This document shows, piece by piece, positions 10,819 to 20,572 of a DNA stretch of 64,000 bases (its first letter is position 1; each line of letters starts with the position of its first letter). The stretch covers positions 2,718,501-2,782,500 of the forward strand of contig NC_088787.1 in the NCBI RefSeq assembly GCF_949628265.1, given 5' to 3'. The notes below the pieces were generated by a model. The model searched no databases and was not told the DNA's origin. It was given only the letters and a program-made list of their open reading frames with translations. The position numbers were made by a program, and so were the translations under genes. This stretch comes from Cloeon dipterum. Taxonomy: Eukaryota; Arthropoda; Insecta; Ephemeroptera; Baetidae.

Positions 10819-12770
10819 TTAATTGTGAATATCAGCGACTGTAACATGTTCAATGTTCGCGGAAGTGGAAGGCACGGGTCCGACCTCTTCGTAAATCGGC
10901 TCGGAAGTGTCTCTCTCGCGGTTGAATGCCGTATCAGCACACATCTGCTCGTACTCCTTGGTTTTGGCGATGCGACGTTGCATTTGCTTAATTTTTCGGA
11001 ACCAAAGAATCTGGGAAGCGATCGAGAAGAGACAGAAAATGTTCCAGCAGGACAAAATTGTGTTCAAGATGAGCAGGCTTTTATATTTGGTGTCGTTCTC
11101 GCATGTTGGTATTCCCGTACCTGTGAACAGAAGGTATTTTTTTGGCATGAAACTATAGTGTTTATTTTTATCAAGCTCTTGTAGAAAATATTTCGTGATA
11201 GCAATAAAACCAACTTAATATTATAACAATAAAACAAAAATCCTTCACGAAAAGAAAGTTATATGAAAATCACCTTCAGCCTTCAGTAATTTTAATTTTG
11301 GTGTATAATTGAGTGACTGCTCCAATATCCACAGATTTCCCGAGATGTCCAAAGTAACACTCAAGTTGTTTCTCACCGTCTTCTCAAAAAAAAAAAAAAA
11401 AAACATATAAACCACATAGATATTAACAATAAAATGTACCCCTGAAGACTGTGGCAATCGATTTCCGAGGGTTGAAATATTAAGATAGACTGCCAAGGAT
11501 GATTCGGCTGTCTAACCTATTTCAACCCTCAGCAATCGATTGGCACTGGCACAGGGGGTGCTTTTATTTTCTACACCCATTACCGAATAGACCTGTTCCT
11601 CTTTAAAGGATGATTTTGTGTTCCACTTGGCCACAGAATGATTGCTTGGAATGTTGAAATAGAAAATGCCTTGCTCGTCCATGGCCATCTTTTCGCATGT
11701 AGCGGACATGTTTCCTATCGATGTGAGCGTCACTTTCTCCTTTTCTGATCGAAGATCAGACACTGACAAAGAGAATATTTCCTTGAAGCCGTACTCCATG
11801 ATATAGAGGAATTCTCTCATTCCCATCGGAGAAAGTGCAAGTGCTGAAACTAATTTACTCCCGATTTCTACTCTCCATGATTGATTTTTCATCAAACTGA
11901 AAACCACCAGATTTTTTGAGTGGAATTCAGAGATGTATGCAAACCAGTCATCATTTGATTGATCAAGAACCAAGTCGAGAAGCCACCTTCCGCCGGAGGT
12001 ATGATTGACGACCGGATCCGCAAAGTTATGAACATGCACGATTTTATTGTTGCTGTTCAGGTTGAAGATTGAAAGTTTGGGAGGGCAGGTTGTTTCGCCA
12101 TTGTCGAGAGCCCAAAGGCGACCAGATGAGTCGACTGCAATTCCTCTCGCACTCTGCACGGCGCTACAATCGCTTGCACTCTAGAAAGATTATTATCAAA
12201 TTATTCTACTTTTGCTGCTGATTTCTAATATAGCTCTTTGATCGCTGGTAGAAAATATAAAGTTTAAATGATATAAATCGCGGCAAAAAAAGTTAGTAAA
12301 ATATTTATTTTTTTGAAAATGATGTCTCCTAAAAATTAAATTTGTGGGGATGCGAAAGTAGAGAAATAATAAAATTTTATTTATCATATGAATACTTTCT
12401 GCATCGTTATGTACATTGGATTTAAATCAGAACCACGGTTGATCAATGATGAAGATAAATTATAATAAATAATCAGAAAATTCCGTCTTGAACTAACCTG
12501 TACTGGCGACGGGAACGGTTTTAGTTGTGGCGGCTTTGCTGTTGCGTTGATATCCAGCCACGCGAGAGTAGAGCTTATGTTCGGCTCATGTTTATAAAGG
12601 CTGAGGAAGAGTTTTTCTTTGTACAGGGCAATGTACTTTGGCTCCACTTTGCTGGTCTTGTAGAAGTCTCCAAACTTGTTTTCGTCATTCCACACGTTGA
12701 TGGTAGAGAAATTGAGGGCGGAGGCCGCGGAGAGGTCGAGCAGCAGCGCAAACACACAGAACGGAGCCAT
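10819..12770 (-). CDS. Y4: membrane-anchored Yellow/MRJP-like protein (4 exons, 425 aa)
   Basis: Exons: 12770-12498, 12180-11584, 11379-11274, 11120-10819, phases 0, 0, 1, joining to 426 codons including the stop. The third exon could start three bases earlier (11382), because two AG dinucleotides follow the poly-T tract, adding one lysine. Signal peptide MAPFCVFALLLDLSAASA, then the Yellow domain (A-R-G-I-A-V-D, G-R-L-W-A-L-D-N-G, C-P-P-K-L, W-F-A-Y-I). Exon 4 encodes a transmembrane helix (LLILNTILSCWN..ILWFRK) and a tail with P-I-Y-E-E-V (Tyr402), P-S-T-S-A and a C-terminal V-A-D-I-H-N that is shared with Y7. Y4 is close to Y1 in exon 1, in the 5' part of exon 2 and in intron 1. Its 17-base poly-T tract before exon 3 may make splicing or copy number unstable. 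Confidence 0.85.
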
Positions 12771-14139
12771 GTCAAAAGCCGACTTTCTCTCTGCTTTTTA
12801 CACTATTCGTAATAAGCAGTAGCTCCGAGTGGAATGTAGATGGAATTTCCGGGTCGTGGTTTCCTGTGATAAAAACTCCAGAATTTTTATGTAGCGGCCA
12901 CCATACGGATAGTAGAGAGCGTATGCCGTTTAAAAACATCCTCTTTACAGACATCCTTAATGACGTGTCATGACAGAGGAAACACAAATTTAAACGTCAT
13001 GTTGGAAGTTCGTGGCACCTGGGGTGAAAAAATCTTTTTTTTATATTAGTGAGTGTTTCTTGGCGCAACCAACCCTTTTTTGTTTAGTGCGCAGTTATTT
13101 TATCGCTTATATAACTGTGGTTTGATTGCCACTCGGGCGTTATCAAAACTTCAAGATTATTAACACATGCCGTGTGTGTTTCACCCATATACAACATAAC
13201 TCGCTGCTATGTGTTTAAAATTTCGAGCCATATATGGTCAAGAAATCCAACGTCCGACCATTAAGTTTAAATAAATAATTATTAAAACTGCTATATTTCT
13301 TACGTCACGGGAAGAGGAAGCTGAAAATTTTTAATTTATTGTTAATTCGAATAATTTCATCAAAAATCTGGATTCACGCGACGCGCAGATCATTTACGGC
13401 GGGAAAGTTGAATATATTTGTTGTTATTTCTTTGCTAACAGCTGATTATTTAGTCCAGTAATTGGCAAATCGACCGTTAGATGGCACGTCAGGCTAACGG
13501 AAATATAACAAAATACGCGGGAATTAAATTATCAGGCTGGCACGCCTCTTTTTTGACGCTTCTGATTGGCCGCTGGACTGCCTCCTGATTAGCCTCCATT
13601 ATTTCAACGCCATATTGAATTCTAACCGGCGGGAAAACCAACACAGATCGCAACCCGGTCCCCGGTGGGAATTACGACTGCGCAGAAGGTTTTAAATTGG
13701 GTCACTCATGCGCAGTGATGAGTTTCAGCCTCCCTGTGAGATTAAGAAGCGATCTGAACATACTGCGCATGTTTAAGATGCGCACAAGTTTACTGCGCAG
13801 CTTCAAAATGGGTGAATATTCAAACAATGATAGATTTCGACGCTATATATTGACTTCTGACCGGCGGTCAACACAGATCGCAAACTTGACCCCGGTGGCA
13901 AAAATGTAGACTAATATGTTGTCCTTAAGAGAGTTGCCCTGTCAGCCCATAATAAACTTAATTTTGAAACTAATCAATTGAATAATATGCAGCGAGGATA
14001 ATTACTAATTATGTGTAGCAATAAAAATTGAATTTTCAATTGCATATAATATATTTTATTAGTCATTTTAGAATTCGAGTAACATTTAACGAGTCTTCAC
14101 ACAGCAAGGAAATAGTAGATATGCATTATTCTTGATTAA
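12771..14139. other. Intergenic between Y4 and T5, with a mobile-element copy
   Basis: The Y4 upstream region (to about 13,260) resembles that of Y1. A short non-autonomous element lies at about 13,371-13,905 and is listed separately. The remainder to the T5 stop codon is AT-rich, with AATAAA-like sequences but no gene. Confidence 0.5.
13371..13905 (+). mobile_element. Non-autonomous element, copy 1 (inverted relative to copy 2)
   Basis: This segment and 26,818-27,343 are similar over about 530 bp in opposite orientation. Both contain an internal copy of AACACAGATCGCAA near the middle and another near one end, and the same TACTGCGCATGTTTAAGATG stretch. No transposase frame is present. The left end of this copy is degraded compared with the other one, whose terminal inverted repeats are clear. 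It most resembles a MITE-like derivative of a DNA transposon; the superfamily is not identified. Confidence 0.6.
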
Positions 14140-15263
14140 TTAAAGCTGAGTTTCCTCAAGGCTAGATGGCACTACTTCAGAATCCGTGGCGGGAGGTTTT
14201 GGATCGGCCTCTACCCCCTCCACGGCCAAATCTGGAGCAGGAGTTTCGGCAGGCGGAGTAATGGCAATGGAAGGAGTGGCAGCGACGGCATTGGTGGCGG
14301 TGGTGGTGGTGGTGGTGGGGGCCTCAGCATCATCGAGGAGAAGTTTTGTTTCCGGGGCAGTTACGTCATCATCCCTTTCCGCATGCGCAGGAGTCGGCAA
14401 GGAGGGAAGATCGACTTCTTCCTTATTGTCGAGGCCTGGAGAGGGGGCCTTGAAAGTGACGTAACTGCACGACTCCTGCTGGGTGGGAGACGCGGAGTCG
14501 GTATCCACGTCCAGCGTAAGAAAAAAGGGGTCGTGTTTGACGTCACTGATCGACGGATTATCGGTCTGGATTTCGTGGTATTCACCAATCTCTTCGGGAC
14601 ATCCGGCCATTTCCTCGATGTCGTCTCCCGACTTCAACTTTTTCAGCTTGGCGACGAGCCAATAAATGACGGATCCCATGAAAAGGAAGATGAACACCAT
14701 GATGAAAATGAGAACGCCGTTCGCGGAGTTGCCTCCTTGGCAGTCTGCTGCAAGGCTTGCATTTTTTCCTACGCCGCCGTAACTGGCTCCCAGCACTAAT
14801 CCGGTCGTTGTCGATCTTGTTCCGGCTCGGATCGAGGAAGTGTTGTTACCGTTATCGTAGGCACGGTAGGGCGTTGTCGGCTCTGCTGTGACCGGAAGTG
14901 GAGCAGTCCAAGGTTCAGTTTCGGTTGAGACGACAGTGGTTGATGTCCCATTTTCATATGAAGTGTCAACGTTTCCCTCGGTTGGGGTAGTAGCCCCAGT
15001 TGGTGGATCTGGGTGGACTCCTGGTGGAGTCCCGGTGGATTCAGTGTTATTTCCCTCTATGCCTTGGGGAGGGTTTGTCTCTAAAGAGGTAGACGGTGGT
15101 GTAGTCGTTTCATTGCCAGGTGCAACGGATTTAACTTCCGTGGACCCTCCATTGTCAGTTGAATCGGTCAGGGTTGCATTATTCTCCATCTGCTCACTCG
15201 GCAAATTAGGGTCGGCACAAGCCAATAACGTGGAATTAACACTTACTTTTTTATGTCGACCAG
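14140..15263 (-). CDS. T5: mucin-like single-pass membrane protein or terminal exon (about 374 aa)
   Basis: One long open frame ends at 14140. The first in-frame ATG is at 15189 (349 aa) but gives no signal peptide, so the frame is more likely a terminal exon. A possible acceptor (GCTCTAG) would start it at 15263 in phase 1, the same phase as the last exon of the Yellow-like genes. Numbering from there, residues 1-180 are rich in Thr, Ser, Pro, Asn and Gly with many N-x-[ST] sites, a mucin-like stalk; about 183-205 is a transmembrane helix; then L-K-K-L-K-S and a long acidic tail with EYHEI (Tyr229) and SYVTF (Tyr268). The tail shares L-[KR]-K-[LM]-[KR]-S...E-E-M and the Y-V-x-T...P-S-P-G-L arrangement with Y9. 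No Yellow exons were found between it and Y6. Gene content upstream is unresolved. Confidence 0.6.
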
Positions 15264-16143
15264 CTAGAGCCGCAATCAGAACATGTTGCTTACGCAAGTT
15301 TCGCCTTCTAAATCAGCGTGCACACGGAAATTAGTTTTCGTTATTTCGCTTTTGATAAATTATTATTTATAAATAGAAAGAAGTGTGTATAAGTCCCGTA
15401 TCGACTGCGATATAAAGCTCACGCAATTCGAACCAGACTCCAAAGAGGGATACTGATAAATTTTGTATCAAGGGGTCTCAGCCGCGTGAGTTAAGGCGGG
15501 GGCTGGCACGGCTGAAATATTTTAAACAGGAGGTTTGATAGAGCTGAACACGGCACAAAGGGCCGGAAGACCCTTTTTTACCGACTGGCGGCTGCACACG
15601 TAACCCAAAATTTGCCGGCTGAGGATTTTTTAATGTTAGAAATCATTGAAAAATACTTGATTTGTGGCGCTCGCGCGGAGAAAGAAATTGCGCCTTAATT
15701 TCGACCAGGAAATTTTTCCCTATGTTAATATCCGGTGCTTTTGATTGCATACCAGCCGCCAGACCTTTCAAACAGAGCTTTATCGGCCCAATACGTCACA
15801 GAAAGGAAATTCAAGTGGGCAATAATAAAAAAAAATCCAATTTAATTTAGAAATTTGGGAAGCGTCATGCTTCTATACTCATTCTTGTACTTTTCGACCT
15901 CCTCTTTTAGGTAGTTTAAATGTAATTATTTTTTCGATAAAGAAAACAGCTTGATTGGAGTAGGTAATGAGCAATAATTTGTTTATTTAGATAAATTATA
16001 GTTGTACACACGTTTTATATTGTTAACTGAGGCTTTTTAAAACCCACAAAATTTTTAATTATTTAACAGCACACAACACACGACTTTAATTAACATCTTG
16101 GTTCTAGACCGGATGTAATGAAAGAAAAATCAATAAACAGCCT
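15264..16143. other. Intergenic between T5 and Y6
   Basis: About 15,660-15,960 resembles 20,120-20,420 on the same strand (shared GAAAGAAATTGCG and ACGTCACAGAAAGGAAAT). These are the downstream flanks of Y6 and Y7, so each gene was duplicated together with its 3' region. Around 15,408-15,416 the minus strand has CTTTATATC, a weak TATA-like site for T5. An AAAAAAGTAAGTG at about 15,243-15,255 looks like a 5' splice site and could belong to an untranslated leader of T5. Confidence 0.4.
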
Positions 16144-16144
16144 T

Positions 16145-16243
16145 TTAAACATGAAAAGCAGCGACCGTGCACGGCGCGGAAGTGGACGGCTGCGGCTCCA
16201 CTTCTTCATAAACCGGCTCGGAAGTGTCTGGTTTACTATCGCT
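16145..16243 (-). pseudogene. Cut-off cytoplasmic tail of Y6, in frame beyond its stop codon
   Basis: After the TAA at 16246-16244 the same frame stays open for 32 codons to a second TAA (16147-16145). Those codons align with the Y7 tail: P-D-T-S-E-P-V-Y-E-E-V, P-S-T-S-A and a terminal T-V-A-x-x-H. The Y-E-E-V motif is intact. This is the tail that the premature stop removes from Y6, unless the stop is read through. Confidence 0.7.
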
Positions 16244-18417
16244 TTAGATTATCGGAGCAGCACGCAATTGTTCGCGCTCCTTCTTGGTCTTTTTGATCGA
16301 GTCTTGCACCTGTTTCATCTTTCGGAACCAAAGGATCTGGGATGCGATAAAGTAGATGCTGAAAATGTTCAAGCAGGACAAAAGTGTGACCAAAATGAGC
16401 AGGCCTATGTAGATGGCGTCGTCGTCGCAAGTAATGGTTCCTTTGCCTTTTTGATTTTCAACTGGAGCAGGCGTCGTTAGAGTCGTAGTTTCCGCTTTAC
16501 TTTTCGGCGAGGACGTTGTGGTTGATGAAATTTTTCTATTACAATTTTTTGCTGTCAATTTTGAACGTATGGAAGACGCACGCGTTACCTTGGACGAATT
16601 TGTACTGCGCCATGAGATTTTGCCAAGGTAGATTGTGAGTTATTTTTAGAAGTGTTGTTTTCAGTGGATTGGCAAGTACTTTTTTCTCCGCAGGCTGCAA
16701 TTTTTAACAAGATAAGTTTAAATAACTAAAAATAATGATTTTTCTAAATTACGCACTCTAGAAAATACTGATTTAATCTAATTTAAGAAAAACGTGGTAT
16801 TTAGAGTAATAAAACTCACCATATTGGCTTTTGTACAGATAAGAGGAAGCTCCAACTCGGATCTTTAATAACTTGTATTCTCCATATTTGTAGATCATCA
16901 TCCACATACAGCCACACGTATCCGCGACAAATGTAATAGGCTTCTTATCACGTGGATTATCAAGGTCCTAAAGCATTTTTTGATATCAATATCCACGCTT
17001 AAACTGCGAGGGAAAAATCTTCATGTGAATTTTAAAAAGGAAGTAAAATATTAACAAAGTATATCAAAATAAATATCTTTAATTATTATGTCGGTGCCAT
17101 TTTTCTTGAGGGGAAATCAATTGTTTATTAGTTGAATATTAGAAAACACTTAAAAGATCATGCGATATTTATAATTTTAATTTATTTTGGAAATTTCTTT
17201 ATTTGATATGTATTAAATTTCTTCTACTTACCTTAAAAAAGCATTTTGGCTTGAGATCAGAGAACACAGTTACGTCATCAGCGACCACGTAGTCAACAAA
17301 GCCCTGACGGCTCTTAGGAAGAAATGCAGCATAGAGAACTCCAGCACTGTCAAATTGCATTCTAGTGCAATAATCATCAGACCAGGAGCCGATTCGTTTC
17401 CAATTCTTATTTTGACTTTCATCCCTTAAGTGAACCACAGGAATCACATAAAGTTCTTTGGTTTCGTATAGGCTGAGGTACAGTTCTTGTTTTTTGGGGT
17501 TAAGGGCAAGGGCTCTAAATTTTTTCCCCGGGAATTGCAAGGTCCAAGATTTGTCCTTGTTCAGATCAAACACAATAAGGTGATCAGAAACGAAGTTCGT
17601 GATGTACGCAAACCAGTTATCCCGCGTCTTGTCCAATACCAAATCACTCAGCTCCTTTTTATTCCTAGAGAAGACCGTGTCAGGGAACTGATGTACTTTA
17701 ATGGCCTCGTCGTTGTTGGCGAGATTGCAAATCCAGAGCTTGGCCAGACATTTCTCATTCCCTTTGTCTAGCACCCAGATGCGGCCGAGTGGATCGACTT
17801 CCAAGCCCCTGGGGCTCGAAATGGTGTTACACTCTCCCTGATTCAGCAAAAAATGTGACGCTTTTTATGATAGGAATACTAAACATCCAAATTCAATTAG
17901 AAATATGTATCGATTGAAAAGAATAAAGAAAATAAATGTCTTTGAATTTGCCATTTAAAATAAATTTTCGCCTCATGCCACAAAAAAAAAGATTTAGGAA
18001 ACTATTCATAATCATGCACGAACTATAATTCCTTTTAGTATTAATAAGACTTACGAAAGAGTTCTTGGGCTGAAACGGTACAAGTTTTGGCGGTGGAGAC
18101 GACTTATGTTCAGTGCTGATTGGCAGCCAAACTAAGGTCGAGGTTCCAGGAGGAAGTTCTAGGCTGATGAAGAGTCTCTGACCGTAGATTGCCAGGTACT
18201 GAGCTTGAACTTTCTCAGATTTGTATTCGCCCTTCAACGCTCTTGCACTGCTTCCCGCCTCCGACAAACTTAGCTCAAAATTTTTCCACTTGTAGACGAC
18301 AGTTACGTTGACAGAGTCCGATGAATGCGTGCAATGGCTGCTCCGTATTGAAACTGCACTTCCAATCATTGCACCCGACAGGCAAAGCAGCAAAGTCAGC
18401 CAAAACCACGCAGCCAT
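16244..18417 (-). CDS. Y6: membrane-anchored Yellow/MRJP-like protein, tail truncated (5 exons, 504 aa)
   Basis: Exons: 18417-18055, 17837-17232, 16967-16820, 16694-16589, 16535-16244, phases 0, 0, 1, 2, giving 505 codons with the stop. Start chosen at MAAWFWLTLLLCLSG, a clear signal peptide; upstream is an untranslated exon. The Yellow domain has V-Y-K-W-K, R-L-F-I-S-L, E-C-N, R-G-L-E-V-D, G-R-I-W-V-L-D-K-G and W-F-A-Y-I. Compared with Y1 there is an extra small exon (16694-16589) coding a Ser/Thr/Asn-rich stalk, and exon 5 begins with another Ser/Thr stretch, so the domain stands further from the membrane. The helix is followed by I-L-W-F-R-K. The frame stops at TAA 16246-16244, before the tyrosine motif that remains in frame downstream. 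Y6 and Y7 are a duplicate pair with the same structure. Confidence 0.82.
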
Positions 18418-18527
18418 CGTTAAAGAAGGCTGAAATAAAAGCAAAAAAAGCTATCGTCTGAGTGCGAATGGGCGGAAATTAACGCTCTTAGAAAATCATA
18501 AAATAAATATCAAACCAGACAACATAC
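18418..18527 (-). other. 5' untranslated intron and leader of Y6
   Basis: On the minus strand a donor AAAG|GTATGT ends a leader exon at 18528 and an acceptor TTTATTTCAG lies at 18432-18430 region, followed by 12 nt of leader before the Y6 ATG. Y7 has the matching donor (exon end 23116) and acceptor (23003-23001). A conserved, spliced 5' leader is the simplest reading. Confidence 0.55.
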
Positions 18528-20572
18528 CTTTCGGAAACAACTGAGAGACACGATCAAGAGGTTGTGTTCTTCTGATTCTGCACTTAATCCAGTCTCGCCT
18601 TTAACTCAGCTCACGCGGAAAACTTTGTCAGCTATTTACTGATAAGAAACAGCGCCACACAGCGAGCGAGAAGCTTGTTTTACTATATATTTTATGGAAC
18701 TATATGTGCCTCCGCGGAAAACAAGGAAAATCTCGATATTTTATCAAAATTTTCTTTATTAATTTAAATTATTTTGAAATTGAAACTGCGCACCTTGGAC
18801 AAATGTGTCGCGTTTTAATGACTTCGTTACAAGGAGGCGAAAAGATGGCTTGAAGTTATGTATTTGAATGTTATAGCAGGTACATATGGCGGCTTAAAAC
18901 AGCAACTTCCTTATATGTTATAGCCTTGACGTATATCGATTTTTAATTTAATCCTGAAGCTTATCAAACAAAAACAGGCCTACGTGCGAGATCAAAAAAT
19001 TCCTGGTTGAGAGCTATAAATTTGAATACACGCCGCAGCCAACAAAACAGCTAGGCTGTATATAAAATTAATATTAAAAATAAATTGCACCCCTTGGGGC
19101 CTCCAGATTCCAGACGGCGTTACGCGCCTGCTCTTTGAGCAACACTGTATACGTCTATGCGGCGAAACATTAACCAAAAGACTCAAATATAAGCGACGGC
19201 GCTGGCAACACCGCAAAAAACAGCCCGGAGCCCGAGGTCAGGTCACGTGCGACCTGAGGAAGGTTGGTGAAAGGAAAGGGTCTCAAATCGTCACCGAGCG
19301 CATCACCAAATGTGCTCGAATTAATTATAAACCAGCCTTTGAGTGGATCTCAGGTTGCGGGGTACCCTGAAAAACGGTTTTAAGGTACCACAGATCAAAG
19401 AACTGACCGAGACCTGTCCGATGAGGGGTCGTGGTCGATGATTGGCCAAACGGCTGAATTTTAATAAAAACAAAACCATTCTCACCTTTGCACATTGTAC
19501 GCCGTTTTGCGCAAAGAAAAAACAGAAAAAAAATTAATTTAATTTTTCAATGAGTGCGAAAAAAGTGAAAGGTTTTTTCCAGACTAGTGGAGAGCTTTTG
19601 CATGAGATGGAGTAGGTGAAAGATAGATTAGCGTCAACTGCGGAGCCATTTTTTTCGAATTTTTTCCCTGGACCAGAGATTGACCGGCGGAAGTCACAGA
19701 AAATTTCGTATAAATTCGAAAAATGGTCTGATTTTGGAAAATTGCACATGAGCAAACGCGCCTCACCAAGGGGCGTCGATTGATGAAAGAATTGGCACCG
19801 TCCGTCCCATAGGGCCCCGCCTGGGCCCCGAAAACCATAGTTGGAAAGTGTCACAAATCGCGTTGTTTCGACTTTAAAACTAATAATTCGACTCCAATGA
19901 GTCTTAAAGAATCAATTGGGGTCAAAAGAATTAGTAAACTGGTAGATTCGCGATTGACCAGGTTGAAAATCCGGAAAACCACTTTCAAACCCCAGAGGCT
20001 ACATATTTTTGCGTATTTTTATTACAATTTTTCTATTAGTGGTTGTTTGTATTCACTGATATGCAGTCTTTGGTATGAATTGAGATTTTAAATATTGGAA
20101 TTCACTGAAAAATACATGAATTTGGATTGTGTTGCACGCAGAGAAAGAAATTGCGTCTTAATTTCAACCCGGACATTTTTTCCTTATATTAATATCTGGT
20201 GCTTGTGATTGTACCAGCCACAAGGCCTTTGAAACAAGCAGCTTTATCGGCTGAATACGTCACAGAAAGGAAATACAAGTGGGCAATAATCCTAAAAAAA
20301 TCCAATAAAATTTTGGAACTTGGCTTATAGCTTCATGCTTTCGATCTCCTTGTCGAGATGATTAAAATTAATTTGTTATTTACGATAAAGAAAACAGCTG
20401 GATTGGAATAGGTAATAAGCAGTAATTTATTTTTTTTAGATAAATTATAATTACAAACACGCATTTATTTATTTTCTTAAACTGAGGATTTTCATAATAA
20501 ACTAAATTAATAATTTTAACAGCACACAACACGTACACGCCGGATGTAGTGAAAACAAAAATCAAAAAAACT
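18528..20572. other. Intergenic between Y6 and Y7
   Basis: The Y6 upstream region (about 18,530-18,660) is conserved with that of Y7 at about 23,115-23,260, including the stretch complementary to TTTTCCGCGTGAGCTGAG. About 19,230-19,870 is a dispersed repeat, listed separately. From about 20,120 to 20,420 is the duplicated 3' flank also seen downstream of Y6. No gene is supported; the reading frames at 19,534-19,854 lie inside the repeat. Confidence 0.5.
19230..19870. repeat. Dispersed repeat X, copy 1
   Basis: The core at 19,344-19,442 (GATCTCAGGT, TACCCTGAAAA, CTGTCCGATGA.GGGTCGTGGTC) recurs at 23,641-23,740, 30,249-30,344 and 34,563-34,658 in the same orientation. Similarity extends on both sides for several hundred bases. 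No coding frame is shared among copies. Confidence 0.65.

Noticed and set aside
14186-15334. Glycine/serine-rich plus-strand frames opposite T5
   Set aside because: They mirror the Thr/Pro-rich minus-strand frame. The minus strand gives a coherent stalk, helix and tail; the plus strand gives no domain.
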